A stretch of DNA of 64,000 bases from Sporolactobacillus nakayamae (GTDB taxonomy: Bacteria > Bacillota > Bacilli > Bacillales > Sporolactobacillaceae): assembly GCF_900113325.1 (NCBI RefSeq), contig NZ_FOOY01000018.1, positions 1 to 64,000 on the forward strand, in the 5' to 3' direction. Every line of letters begins with the position of its first letter. Position 1 is the stretch's first letter. Position numbers and translations under genes: made by a program. The notes under the pieces were generated by a model. The model did no database searches. It saw only the letters and a list, made by a program, of their open reading frames with translations, and was not told the DNA's origin. Below, piece by piece: positions 1 through 8,544 of this stretch.

Positions 1-70
1 TCGTAACGAATTTGCTGCGCACTCCGTCTTTACTGCGCAACAAAGACATCCTCAGGAAAGAATTTTAATA

Positions 71-118
71 AAAAAGGAACAGGCAAGTACACGAGTATGT
101 ACTTACCTGTTCCTTTTT
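71..118 (-). terminator. glmS terminator, palindromic
   Basis: A 20-bp inverted repeat (71-90 with 99-118, one G-U type mismatch, 8-nt loop) overlaps the glmS stop codon. Both arms end in runs of A/T, so it can stop transcription from either side. The rest of 1-117 shows no gene. Confidence 0.85.
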
Positions 119-1923
119 TATTCCACCGTAACTGACTTTGCCAAGTTACGTGGTTTATCAACGTCGCATTCGTTCTGCAGGGCCGCATAGTAGGCGATCA
201 GCTGCAGGGGAACGGCGCAAACAAGTGGTGTCAGGGCAGGATGCACGTTCGGGAGCACAATGCGGTCGTCCGCGTGGTTCGTGACTCCGTCCATGCTGAT
301 GATGCACGTGTGGGCGCCGCGAGCGGCTACCTCTTGAACATTGCTGCGAATGTTGTTGTTGACATTTTTCTGGGTTGCGAAGGCGAAGACCGGTGTTCCG
401 TCTTCAATTAATGCGATTGTGCCGTGCTTGAGCTCGCCGCCAGCGAAGCCTTCTGCCTGAATGTAGGAGACTTCCTTCAGCTTCAGCGATGCTTCCATGC
501 AGACGTAATAGTCGAGTCCGCGGCCGATGTAGAAAGCGTTGCGTGTGATCGAGAGATAGTCGCGCGCGACTTCCTTCAAAAGCGCTTTTTCGTCGATCAT
601 CTGCTCCATACCTTGTGCCGCGATACTCATCTCATGAACAAGATCTAGATCGAGCTTCGTTCCCTTCTTCTGAGCAGAAGCAACCGCGATAAAGGCGAAG
701 ACGGCGATCATGGCCGTATACGCTTTCGTTGATGCTACGGCGATTTCCGGGCCGGCGAACAGTAGCATCTTGTAATCTGCTTCGCGGTACAAGGTCGATC
801 CTTCGACGTTCGTCATGGTCAGAGTCGGATGACCGAGCTTTTTCACCTTGACAAGGACAGCACGGCTGTCCGCTGTCTCCCCGCTTTGGGAGATAAAGAC
901 GAACAGCGGCTTTTTCGATAGAAGCGGCATATTATAGGAGAATTCACTCGAAATATGCACTTCGGTCGGGATCCCGGCAATCGTCTCAAGCAGATGCTTG
1001 CCGACAAGTCCGGCGTGGTAGCTCGTGCCGCAGGCGATGATGTAAATCCGGTCGGCGGCATTGACAGCTTTCGTAATTGTCGGATCGAGGGTAACAACTC
1101 CGTCCTTGCCGCTGTATTCTTGCAGCAGGCGACGCATCACGGCCGGCTGTTCATCAATTTCCTTCAGCATATAATGAGCATAAGCACCTTTTTCCGTATC
1201 ATGCGCATCGAAGGAAACCGTATAAGGCGCGCGCGTTTTTTCGTTGCCGTCGAGATCCATGATCGTATAGCTGTCCCGAGTCAACTCAACAACTTCTTCA
1301 TCCATCAGCTCAACATACCGTTTCGTCTTCTGAATCATGGCTGTCGCGTCACTTGCTACGACATTGAAACCGTCGCCAAGGCCGATTAAAAGCGGGCTTT
1401 TATTCTTTGCCACATAGAGCGTGTCACTGTCTTCCGCGTCAACCAGCGCAATCGCGTAGGAACCCTCAAGCAATTTCAGCGTTTTCCGAAAAGCCGCTTC
1501 AGTGCTCAGACCTTCGTTTGCGAAAACTTCGATCATCTGTACAACGACCTCGGTATCCGTCTCGCTTTTCATGGTAACACCGGACAGATATTCGGCCTTC
1601 AGCTGAACATAGTTTTCAATCACACCGTTATGAACAAGGGTGAAACGGCTAGAAGCGCTCTGATGCGGATGCGCGTTGCGCTTGTTCGGCTGGCCGTGTG
1701 TTGCCCAACGTGTATGGCCGATACCGAGCGTTGCGTGAACGGCAGGATCCACAGATTCGCGAAGAACGGCGATCCGTCCTTTTTCCTTGAAAACGTGGAC
1801 ACCGTCTGCATTTAAGAGTGCGATGCCTGCCGAATCGTAACCTCTGTATTCAAGATTGCTGAGTCCCTTAAGCAAAATGTCACGTGCATCTTCGTTGCCG
1901 ATATAGCCTACAATACCACACAT
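118..1923 (-). CDS. glmS: Glutamine-fructose-6-phosphate aminotransferase
   Basis: GlmS makes glucosamine-6-phosphate from fructose-6-phosphate and glutamine, the first step towards UDP-GlcNAc for peptidoglycan and teichoic acids. The start is set at 1923 because the family begins MCGIVGYIG: Cys2 becomes the N-terminal nucleophile after Met removal. An AAGGAGG site lies just upstream; an in-frame ATG 33 bases earlier would bury the cysteine. The N-terminal glutaminase domain shows RWATHG at residues 72-77, and two SIS sugar-isomerase domains follow (about 290-420 and 460-590), ending with the family-typical KSVTVE. The length of 601 aa is normal. It lies downstream of glmM but has its own promoter and a glmS ribozyme leader, so it is regulated by its product glucosamine-6-phosphate. 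Confidence 0.98.
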   Translation of the reverse strand: MCGIVGYIGNEDARDILLKGLSNLEYRGYDSAGIALLNADGVHVFKEKGRIAVLRESVDPAVHATLGIGHTRWATHGQPNKRNAHPHQSASSRFTLVHNGVIENYVQLKAEYLSGVTMKSETDTEVVVQMIEVFANEGLSTEAAFRKTLKLLEGSYAIALVDAEDSDTLYVAKNKSPLLIGLGDGFNVVASDATAMIQKTKRYVELMDEEVVELTRDSYTIMDLDGNEKTRAPYTVSFDAHDTEKGAYAHYMLKEIDEQPAVMRRLLQEYSGKDGVVTLDPTITKAVNAADRIYIIACGTSYHAGLVGKHLLETIAGIPTEVHISSEFSYNMPLLSKKPLFVFISQSGETADSRAVLVKVKKLGHPTLTMTNVEGSTLYREADYKMLLFAGPEIAVASTKAYTAMIAVFAFIAVASAQKKGTKLDLDLVHEMSIAAQGMEQMIDEKALLKEVARDYLSITRNAFYIGRGLDYYVCMEASLKLKEVSYIQAEGFAGGELKHGTIALIEDGTPVFAFATQKNVNNNIRSNVQEVAARGAHTCIISMDGVTNHADDRIVLPNVHPALTPLVCAVPLQLIAYYAALQNECDVDKPRNLAKSVTVE

Positions 1924-2026
1924 AGGATGATGTCCTCCTTGTGAGGCAAGGTGCACTTTAAGATGTTGTCACCGTCATCATATAGGGCAGTCTTGCCCCA
2001 CTTGTTTTTTATTTTAATGCTTATAT

Positions 2027-2183
2027 ATCTTGCTGCACGGCTTCTGTACAGAAAGTTGCCTTTCTGGTTTGAGCACGTGCTAACGGTTGCAAGATTCCGA
2101 GAGGTATCCGCCGAATTCTTCGATAAACCTCTTCCTCGTCAACTATTCCCAATTTCTCCGTCCAACGGAATAGTCCAGGCGCT
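2027..2183 (-). ncRNA. glmS ribozyme-riboswitch
   Basis: Read on the minus strand, the leader begins AGCGCCTGGACTA (2183 downward). It then has GTTGACGAGG, GGTTTATCGA, TTCGGCGGAT and AACCGTTAGCACGTGC, which are the conserved core blocks of the glmS self-cleaving riboswitch in the right order. By analogy with known members, cleavage falls between A2183 and G2182. The 3' boundary is set by a CTTGC/GCAAG pairing (2087-2093 with 2029-2033). In the known class, glucosamine-6-phosphate acts as cofactor for cleavage and the cut mRNA is degraded, giving feedback control of glmS. Confidence 0.95.
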
Positions 2184-2229
2184 TAATATTCAGTTATCCA
2201 CCCCTCACTTTCCTTCTCGAGTTACCCAC

Positions 2230-2258
2230 ATACTACTTTAATCTGATCGGTGCGTCAA
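2230..2258 (-). promoter_or_regulatory. Sigma-A promoter of glmS
   Basis: TTGACG at 2253-2258 and TAGTAT at 2230-2235 are separated by exactly 17 bp on the minus strand. The predicted start is about 40 nt upstream of the ribozyme cleavage site. Confidence 0.75.
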
Positions 2259-2406
2259 TCATCTATGAGTGGGATTTTTGTTACTCAATATATCTATTCA
2301 ACAATGCCATGTCCCGTAACCGACAAGCATAATTTTCATCGATAAATTTTCAACAACGGTCTGTTCAGACATTGGCGAACTACATCGGCACTAATTCAAC
2401 TGCATT

Positions 2407-2438
2407 AAAAAGTCGAGTTTCCTCAGTTGACGACTTTT
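2407..2438 (-). terminator. Terminator after glmM
   Basis: An 8-bp stem AAAAGTCG/CGACTTTT (2408-2415 with 2431-2438) with a 15-nt loop and a T run on the minus strand. It separates the sigW-glmM transcript from the glmS unit. Confidence 0.7.
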
Positions 2439-2464
2439 ATAAATTCGAACAAAGAGCGACCGGA

Positions 2465-2530
2465 ACTTCCACAGGATGTGGTGACTTTCGCGTTATGCAT
2501 AGGACGTGCATGTTCTTAGCGAAAGATCCT
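2465..2530 (+). repeat. Interspersed structured repeat A, copy 1
   Basis: One 43-bp unit (2465-2507) plus a tail, homologous to sequence at 9898-9960 and 54773-54965. It can form a hairpin CCACA-GGA-TGTGG (2469-2481). It can also form a longer stem: CTTTCGC (2485-2491) with GCGAAAG (2519-2525), enclosing ATGCAT-AGGAC-GTGCAT. It lies between glmM and glmS and contains no reading frame of note. Confidence 0.8.
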
Positions 2531-2597
2531 TCTTTCTCGAAGGTCCTATAGTTCAGCAGAAGGAACTCATTACCGTTCCAGATATTTTGACCATATT

Positions 2598-3953
2598 TTA
2601 TTGAATTTCCCCGCCCACTGCATCAACGACCTTTTGTGCAATTTTGTCGACAAACGCATCGCACGCTTCTGCTGTAGGTGCTTCGGCCATAATCCGGATC
2701 AGCGATTCAGTACCTGAAGGGCGGACAAGTACCCGACCGTCACCGGCCATATCCGCTTCAACTTCTTTAATAGACTGAGCTACTTCCGGATTTTCTGTAA
2801 CATGGAATTTATCAGCGACATGAATATTCACCAATTTCTGCGGGTAGGTTTTTAACCCTGCCGCAAGTTCAGACAGCTTCTTTCCAGTCGCCTTCATGAT
2901 GCCGACCAGCTGCAATGCCGTCAGCATCCCGTCTCCCGTAGTCGAGTGTTCAAGAAAGATGATGTGTCCGGATTGTTCGCCGCCAAGTGCATAACCGCCC
3001 GCGCGCATTTCTTCCATAACGTAACGGTCGCCGACCTTCGTCTGCTTTGTTTCAATCTGTTCAGCTTGAAGTGCTTTATATAAGCCAAGATTACTCATTA
3101 TGGTCGTAACCAGTGTGTCTTTAGTTAGCATTCCTTTTGATTTCAAGTAAGTGGCACAAATGTACATGATTTTGTCGCCATCGATAATGTTTCCTAGTTC
3201 ATCAACAGCAATCAAACGGTCACCGTCGCCATCGAAAGCAAGCCCGCAGTCCGCAGCTTTTTCAACAACGAGTGTGGATAAGGATTCAGGATGCGTCGAT
3301 CCGACACCTTCGTTAATATTTTTCCCGTTTGGTGATGTACCAATAGTTACGATATCTGCTTCAAGATCAGCGAAAAGATGCGGAGCGAGCGCGCTCGTTG
3401 ATCCGTTAGCACAGTCAAGTGCGATCTTAATTGTGGAAAAATCGTCTTCCTGAATGGTCTGCTTCAAAAATTGAAGATATTTCTGACTTCCTTCGAAATA
3501 GTCACTTGACGTGCCCAAATCGCCACCGATTGGTCTCGGCAGATCGTCTGTTTCCTTCGCCAGCAACGCTTCAATCGTTTCCTCAACCTCATCGCTCAGC
3601 TTAAAACCGTCACTGCCAAAGAACTTGATCCCATTATCAGCGACCGGATTATGTGACGCAGAAATCATGATGCCTGCACTGGCGTCCATCGCCTTTGTCA
3701 GATAAGCGACACCAGGAGTTGAAATAATACCTAGCCGCATGACTTCAACGCCAATAGACAGTAGGCCGGAGATTAACGCGCCTTCAAGCATATAACCGGA
3801 AATGCGCGTATCCCTGCCCACCAGAACCTTAGGATGCTCAGTCGTCTTCGTTAATGCATAACCGCCGGCACGCCCTAATTTAAAAGCCAATTCGGGTGTC
3901 AAGCCGAGATTCGCAATACCTCTGACTCCATCCGTTCCAAAGTACTTTGTCAT
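2598..3953 (-). CDS. glmM: Phosphoglucosamine mutase
   Basis: GlmM converts glucosamine-6-phosphate to glucosamine-1-phosphate, the step after GlmS in UDP-GlcNAc synthesis. The 451-aa length is standard. The phosphoserine loop ISASHNP puts the catalytic serine at residue 100. The metal loop DGDGDR lies in the 240s and the phosphate-binding RPSGTES is near the C-terminus. TAGGAG sits at a normal distance from the ATG. It is the last gene of the sigW-rsiW-cdaA-cdaR-glmM run. In Bacillus relatives GlmM binds and restrains CdaA, so the gene order reflects a working link between c-di-AMP synthesis and wall synthesis. Confidence 0.98.
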   Translation of the reverse strand: MTKYFGTDGVRGIANLGLTPELAFKLGRAGGYALTKTTEHPKVLVGRDTRISGYMLEGALISGLLSIGVEVMRLGIISTPGVAYLTKAMDASAGIMISASHNPVADNGIKFFGSDGFKLSDEVEETIEALLAKETDDLPRPIGGDLGTSSDYFEGSQKYLQFLKQTIQEDDFSTIKIALDCANGSTSALAPHLFADLEADIVTIGTSPNGKNINEGVGSTHPESLSTLVVEKAADCGLAFDGDGDRLIAVDELGNIIDGDKIMYICATYLKSKGMLTKDTLVTTIMSNLGLYKALQAEQIETKQTKVGDRYVMEEMRAGGYALGGEQSGHIIFLEHSTTGDGMLTALQLVGIMKATGKKLSELAAGLKTYPQKLVNIHVADKFHVTENPEVAQSIKEVEADMAGDGRVLVRPSGTESLIRIMAEAPTAEACDAFVDKIAQKVVDAVGGEIQ

Positions 3954-4074
3954 AATATCGATCGCTCCTATCTTTCCTCGTCCAAATTCCGCCGCTTTAT
4001 TGTAAACTCACGGCCGCATTCTGTCAAAGGATGTTCTAACCACTCTGAAAGTAGCAGAAATCCTCACAACACCA

Positions 4075-5379
4075 TTAGCTGATGTTCACCTTCACCGTAC
4101 CCGGGGTCGCCTTTGCAACGAGACCATCTGCGGCACTAACTGCGACAGTCACTTCATGCGCTCCCATATCCAAACCATCCAGATCTACCTCAGCGTGAAC
4201 ATCATCAGCTGTCAATTTGTCAATATCCTGCGACGAGCCGGTTACAGAGACACTTACATGGTCTTCTTTATCAAAGGATGCATTCAAGCCATCCTTAAGT
4301 CCAATCACCTTAATTGGGATATTCGTTAACTTCTTTGTTTGTTTGTCCGTACTCAAGCTAGAATCAGGATTTGAATCAGAACTTGAATCCGCACTGCTCT
4401 CATCACTTTCCGCATCCGTTTCTTTTATGATATGCACCGTCACATCAATTTTCTCCGGATCGCTCCTTGTTGCTCCGGAAGGCAGTGCAACGTTCACTGT
4501 AACTGTTTTATCCTTTTTCAATCCGTCAACAGGTACGGAAAGCGGTTCAAGAGAGGTGATCTGGTCAAGTGCGTCTTTGTCTTGAGCGGTCACCGTGACC
4601 GTTTTCGCGGACTGATCAATAGAGTCGACGCTGTACCCCTTGGCCGGTGTCCCCGTTGTCACCGCATTGATGCTCAATTGTTTAGACACTTTTTCAATGG
4701 GCACACGGACATGAACTGACGATGGATTAATGGTCACATTTACTTGATCACCATTACTATTATATGCATGCAGGGTGATCATTTTTTCCACTGCCGCATC
4801 CGCGCCTTTGACACTAATGACGCCTTTTACGAAAGCAATCGAGTCGACAGTATCCTCGCCGCCGGTAACCGTAATATTCTGCGTGTCTATGACAGGATCA
4901 CCAACTGTGTATCCTTCTGCTAGCGAATTTTTATTGAGTATATCAATGGCAATAGGAAGCTCTTTGCTCGTTCTTTTTTGTATGGTGACACGTACCGTCT
5001 TCGGACTCGGCTTGACGGTGAGACCTGACGGAAAGCCGCGTGTCTGCACGCGAGCGTCATAGGTACCCGGCTTCATACCCGATAGATCCAAGTAAACGCT
5101 TTTCGTACTGGGAAGTTTTGCCTTAAGAATGGATTCATTGGACCCGCTCAGGCGGACACTGATCGTCTGTGGCGCCCCGCTCACTACATACTTATTTTGA
5201 TCATATTTTATCGCTAACTTTGACGTTATAATCGCCGATTGCTGTGTCGGATTCACAGCGATATTGGAGGAAGAACCCGACGGCGTGCCGTCACCAGCTG
5301 AAACAATCGCATACAGCATCAGCGCCATAACAAAGGATACAATTTTGACAAACCAATTGTTATTCAAAAGTTTATCCAT
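4075..5379 (-). CDS. cdaR: CdaA regulator, YbbR-domain protein
   Basis: CdaR is a membrane-anchored extracytoplasmic regulator of the diadenylate cyclase CdaA. The start is taken at 5379 (MDKLLNNNW), which has a GGAGAGG site and overlaps the cdaA stop by 8 nt; a start at 5430 would lie deeper inside cdaA with no such site. The 434-aa product has one N-terminal membrane segment (about 10-28), then several YbbR repeats. A Ser/Asp-rich linker (about 310-340) separates the final YbbR repeat. B. subtilis CdaR is somewhat longer, so the size is slightly reduced but the layout is the same. Confidence 0.93.
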   Translation of the reverse strand: MDKLLNNNWFVKIVSFVMALMLYAIVSAGDGTPSGSSSNIAVNPTQQSAIITSKLAIKYDQNKYVVSGAPQTISVRLSGSNESILKAKLPSTKSVYLDLSGMKPGTYDARVQTRGFPSGLTVKPSPKTVRVTIQKRTSKELPIAIDILNKNSLAEGYTVGDPVIDTQNITVTGGEDTVDSIAFVKGVISVKGADAAVEKMITLHAYNSNGDQVNVTINPSSVHVRVPIEKVSKQLSINAVTTGTPAKGYSVDSIDQSAKTVTVTAQDKDALDQITSLEPLSVPVDGLKKDKTVTVNVALPSGATRSDPEKIDVTVHIIKETDAESDESSADSSSDSNPDSSLSTDKQTKKLTNIPIKVIGLKDGLNASFDKEDHVSVSVTGSSQDIDKLTADDVHAEVDLDGLDMGAHEVTVAVSAADGLVAKATPGTVKVNIS

Positions 5380-6190
5380 TGTGCTTTCCTCTCCAATTCC
5401 AGCGAATCGTCGTCTGATTATCCGATTCATCGAGTTCGTGCTGGAGCATTTCTTTCAGACGTTCTTCACTAATATCACGGAACATTTCACCATTTTTCGT
5501 CACGGTGATGCCCCCTGTTTCCTCGGACACAACAACGGTCAGCGAATCCGTTACTTCACTTACACCCATTGCCGCCCGGTGCCTTGTCCCAAGTTCCTTA
5601 GAAATAAACGGGCTCTCCGACAAGGGAAGATAGCACGCCGCCGCAGCCACTTCATTTCCGCGAATAATAACCGCACCATCATGTAAAGGTGTGTTCGGAA
5701 TGAAAATATTGATGAGCAGTTGGGAAGTTAGGTTCCCGTTCAGCTGGATGCCGGTTTCAATGTAGTCATTGAGACCGGTCTTGCGCTCAATCGACATCAG
5801 AGCACCGATCCTTCGTTTCGCCATGTAAGAAGAAGCTTTGACAATCGCTTCAGCCATCTGTTTATGTTCTTCTTCAACGACCGTTCCTCTGGAGAACAGG
5901 CGTCCACGCCCAAGCTGCTCGAGCACGCGGCGTAACTCCGGTTGGAAAATCACGATGATCGCAAATAAGCCGTAGGTTATGGCATTGTTCAGAATCCATT
6001 CCAACGTTCGAAGCTGGAACAGACTGCTCAGAAACCAGACCGCGATGATCACCAGAATACCCTTCGCTAGCTGAACTGCCTTTGTGCCTCGAATAATCAT
6101 GATCACTTTGTAAATCACATAAGTGACAATCAAAATGTCAATGATGTCTGTCAAGTAGTTTAAAATATTCACATGAGTCCACAAAGACAT
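5372..6190 (-). CDS. cdaA: Diadenylate cyclase (c-di-AMP synthase)
   Basis: CdaA joins two ATP into cyclic di-AMP at the membrane. This second messenger controls potassium and osmolyte transport and affects wall homeostasis. Three N-terminal hydrophobic segments (about 10-32, 40-58, 66-83) lead into a DAC domain with the catalytic DGA at residues 171-173 and RHR at 203-205. The length of 272 aa is typical. GGAGG precedes the ATG. It follows rsiW after 160 bp and overlaps cdaR. Known also as dacA or ybbP in relatives. Confidence 0.97.
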   Translation of the reverse strand: MSLWTHVNILNYLTDIIDILIVTYVIYKVIMIIRGTKAVQLAKGILVIIAVWFLSSLFQLRTLEWILNNAITYGLFAIIVIFQPELRRVLEQLGRGRLFSRGTVVEEEHKQMAEAIVKASSYMAKRRIGALMSIERKTGLNDYIETGIQLNGNLTSQLLINIFIPNTPLHDGAVIIRGNEVAAAACYLPLSESPFISKELGTRHRAAMGVSEVTDSLTVVVSEETGGITVTKNGEMFRDISEERLKEMLQHELDESDNQTTIRWNWRGKHNG

Positions 6191-6351
6191 GATTTTTCAT
6201 CCTCCAAATCAGCCATTCTTATCAATGCACCGACAATCTTAGTGTTTCTGTATATCCCCTAGGTAAACCCATTCTTTAAAAATTATTGAGCACCCAAGGC
6301 TCGTCTTTTTCTATCTTATGTGTTGCGCTGTTAAAAAATGAACAGCCCTTC

Positions 6352-6735
6352 TCAGGTCTGATCTCCCGACACGTTAACGAGCACATAGTCGTTCTTATCT
6401 CTTGTTTGATGTCTGGCGCCGATCACGACAAGTGACATTGGTACTGCGCAAATCGCTACAGCGGTCAGTACCGGATGGCGGCTGCCCCACCGCAGAATCA
6501 CATGACGTTTTTCAGCAGGCAGTTGATCAAGAACACTTTTCGTAAAAGCGGCCGACAATTGAGGGTGGGCAAGCCGCCGCAACAACTCGGTCGAATACGT
6601 CAATTCATTAAAATGAACACGGCATTCATTACAAGAATCCAGATGTTCATAGAGTTCATGCTTTTCTCGTTCCGTCGCCTCTTCATCCAAGACCTTATTC
6701 ATTAATGACAGATACTTCTTATTCGTGCAGCTCAT
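6352..6735 (-). CDS. rsiW: Anti-sigma-W factor, short form
   Basis: RsiW holds sigma-W inactive at the membrane until regulated proteolysis releases it. The N-terminal zinc-binding anti-sigma motif is visible as H31-x3-C35-x2-C38. A single transmembrane segment spans about 88-107. Its start overlaps the sigW stop by 4 nt (ATGA), so translation is coupled. The odd point is size: 127 aa with only about 20 residues after the membrane segment, against roughly 200 aa in B. subtilis. The family role is clear from context; the shortened ectodomain suggests that site-1 cleavage is sensed differently, or that the C-terminus has been lost. Confidence 0.9.
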   Translation of the reverse strand: MSCTNKKYLSLMNKVLDEEATEREKHELYEHLDSCNECRVHFNELTYSTELLRRLAHPQLSAAFTKSVLDQLPAEKRHVILRWGSRHPVLTAVAICAVPMSLVVIGARHQTRDKNDYVLVNVSGDQT

Positions 6736-7310
6736 GCTCGATCGCCTCCCCCGGCCATCATCATTTTTCTCAGCATCTCCCGGCCACGATGAATACGCGT
6801 CTTTACCGTACCGACCGGAATATCCATAATTTCACTGATTTCTTTTAAGCTCAGATCCTCAATGTATTTAAGTACCACCGCAGAACGGTATTTTTCCGGT
6901 AATTTTTTTATCTCATTTTGTACCATTTCCTCGGTTTCCTTACGCACAGCCAGCTCTTCCGGTTGTTCTGTTTGGTCAGGAAGCATCGCGTTCAGGGAAA
7001 GCCCTTCCGTACCCGGAACAACGGCGTCAAGCGAGATATTGCTCTTCCTCCGGCGCAAAAAGTCAATCGACAGATTGGTTGCAATCCGGAACAGCCATGT
7101 CGAAAATTTACGTTCATGATCATATTGATCAATGTGGTTATACGCGCGAATGAACGCTTCCTGTGACAGGTCTTCTGCTTCCTGCGCGTTGCCGACCATG
7201 CGCAAACAGATCGCAAACACGCTGTTTTTATAGCGTTCCACCAACTCGGCAAATGCCTGTTGATCGCCTTTTTTGACCTTTTTGATCAATCGCTTCTCTT
7301 GTTGATCCAT
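6732..7310 (-). CDS. sigW: ECF sigma factor sigma-W
   Basis: An extracytoplasmic-function sigma factor for envelope stress (antimicrobial peptides, wall damage). The 192-aa product has region 2 (about 20-90, with FSTWLFRIATNLSIDFLRRR) and region 4 (about 130-180, with LSLKEISEIMDIPVGTVKTR as the -35-binding helix-turn-helix). It starts the sigW-rsiW-cdaA-cdaR-glmM run, as in Bacillus. A sigma-W type promoter stands upstream, so it should be autoregulated. The start codon has a GAGAGG site. Confidence 0.95.
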   Translation of the reverse strand: MDQQEKRLIKKVKKGDQQAFAELVERYKNSVFAICLRMVGNAQEAEDLSQEAFIRAYNHIDQYDHERKFSTWLFRIATNLSIDFLRRRKSNISLDAVVPGTEGLSLNAMLPDQTEQPEELAVRKETEEMVQNEIKKLPEKYRSAVVLKYIEDLSLKEISEIMDIPVGTVKTRIHRGREMLRKMMMAGGGDRA

Positions 7311-7339
7311 TTTAACCTCTCGTTTGAAGCATTATTTAA

Positions 7340-7366
7340 TACGCAAGTCAAGCGCCCCAAGTTTCA
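7340..7366 (-). promoter_or_regulatory. Autoregulatory sigma-W promoter of sigW
   Basis: TGAAAC (7361-7366) and CGTA (7340-7343) with a 17-bp spacer on the minus strand match the known sigma-W recognition pattern. The site lies 30 nt upstream of the sigW start codon. Confidence 0.8.
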
Positions 7367-7513
7367 TTGATAGTTTAAGGCGTTTCCTCAAATAATACTG
7401 ATTTTCATGATGTCGCTTAATTATAAAACAGTTTCAGTCATTACCTTGTTCATGAGCTGTTATTCGTTCAAGAAATGAAGAATCCGGCGGTCTGTTCGCC
7501 TAAATGATTGATC

Positions 7514-7546
7514 GTTTGAAATCCGTCTATAGGGGTATTCTATAAT
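7514..7546 (+). promoter_or_regulatory. Candidate sigma-B promoter overlapping a sigma-A -10
   Basis: GTTTGA (7514-7519), 13 bp, then GGGTAT (7533-7538) fits the sigma-B general-stress consensus. TATAAT follows at 7541-7546; paired with TTGAAA (7516-7521) it would give a sigma-A promoter with a long 19-bp spacer. Either would transcribe the Spo0E-like gene that starts at 7576. Confidence 0.55.
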
Positions 7547-7575
7547 GAGCAAGTACTAAGCATGGAGGTGGATAT

Positions 7576-7728
7576 ATGGACAGACAAGAACTCCTCGGAA
7601 AAATTGAAATCTTGCGTAGTATGATGACGAATGCGGCCATCCATGAACCTCTTATTTCTCCGAATATCCAGCATATGAGCCATCACCTCGATCAATTATT
7701 GAATCAATATGAACGGCTCATCCGATAA
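7576..7728 (+). CDS. Spo0E-like aspartyl-phosphate phosphatase
   Basis: A 50-aa protein of the Spo0E family, small helical-hairpin phosphatases that remove phosphate from Spo0A~P and so delay sporulation. The family pattern is visible: an N-terminal helix with KIEILRSMM, then the signature SHHLDQLLNQYER in the second helix, where S-x-x-LD is the active motif. GGAGGTG precedes the ATG by 5 nt. It has its own promoter upstream and a terminator downstream, so it is monocistronic. This is the most direct evidence in the window that the host forms endospores. Confidence 0.85.
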   Translation: MDRQELLGKIEILRSMMTNAAIHEPLISPNIQHMSHHLDQLLNQYERLIR

Positions 7729-7804
7729 CGCTTGCGTGCAGTCTGTTAACTGAGTCAAGCATTAAAATTATACCATAATTTTTGTATCGATTAACTAACA
7801 AAAC

Positions 7805-7839
7805 AACTTGTTCCTCTTGACAGGGGCAAGTTTTTCTTT
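7805..7839 (+). terminator. Terminator after the Spo0E-like gene
   Basis: Stem AACTTGTTCCT/AGGGGCAAGTT (with G-U pairs) and a 6-nt loop, followed by TTTCTTTG on the plus strand. Confidence 0.6.
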
Positions 7840-7845
7840 GAAAAT

Positions 7846-7870
7846 AAAAGTAAACCAACAGTTTACTTTT
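7846..7870 (+). promoter_or_regulatory. Candidate TetR operator
   Basis: A perfect 10-bp inverted repeat AAAAGTAAAC-N5-GTTTACTTTT lies 20 nt upstream of the TetR-type gene. Size and position suit autoregulation by that repressor. Confidence 0.7.
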
Positions 7871-7890
7871 ATGATTCAGGAGCGATTCAT

Positions 7891-8544
7891 GTGCAATCAA
7901 AAAGAGTGATGCAAAAGGAGAAGAAACGAACCGCAATTGTTGATGCCGCAGAGCGTCTGTTTTTTTCCAAGGGCTTTGCCCGTACAACAATGGACGATTT
8001 GTGCCAAGAAGCGCGGCTCAGTAAGCGCACGCTTTACATCTATTTCACCAGCAAAGAACAGCTTCATTTCGAAATCATGATCCGGGGCTACAAACAGTTA
8101 ATTGCTCTGCTTGATGAGGCGAGTGAAGAACACGTTCGCGCAGATGCGAAGCTTAGGGAAATGGCGGACGCCTTTTACCGGTTCCGCAAGGATTTCCCTG
8201 ACTACTTTCGGACTATTTTCTCGTATGAGAACGCTATGACGGATTTCCGGAATAGCGTTCAAGATTCATCAAGAGAAGAATGTTACGCGCTTGGTGAGGT
8301 AGTCTTTGGCAAATTGGCAGCCCTGATCAGTGAGGGAAAGGACGAAGGAATTTTCCGCGAGGAGCTGGACACCACGCAAACAGCAGTTGTCTTGTGGTCC
8401 TGTATGAGCGGCGTCCTCAACAACTCACTTATTAAAAAGAACTACTTGCAAAAGTATCATTCAATTTCATCCGATTTTTTGATCCACAACGCGTTCGAAT
8501 TAATGCTTCGTTCGATCCGCAACGATAATGGAGGTCCCATTTAA
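7891..8544 (+). CDS. TetR-family transcriptional regulator
   Basis: A 217-aa regulator with an N-terminal TetR helix-turn-helix (about 12-58: AIVDAAERLFFSKGFARTT, then LSKRTLYIYF) and a ligand-binding C-terminal half. The GTG at 7891 is chosen because CAGGAG lies 8 nt upstream; an ATG at 7909 is the alternative. It stops directly before the Acg-like oxidoreductase gene, so the two form an operon, and a perfect palindrome stands in front. By family behaviour it would repress its own operon until a ligand, possibly a toxic small molecule, is bound. The ligand is unknown. Confidence 0.9.
   Translation: MQSKRVMQKEKKRTAIVDAAERLFFSKGFARTTMDDLCQEARLSKRTLYIYFTSKEQLHFEIMIRGYKQLIALLDEASEEHVRADAKLREMADAFYRFRKDFPDYFRTIFSYENAMTDFRNSVQDSSREECYALGEVVFGKLAALISEGKDEGIFREELDTTQTAVVLWSCMSGVLNNSLIKKNYLQKYHSISSDFLIHNAFELMLRSIRNDNGGPI

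Noticed and set aside
1951-2241. 96-aa open frame on the plus strand
   Set aside because: It runs antisense across the glmS ribozyme and promoter, which explain the sequence fully.
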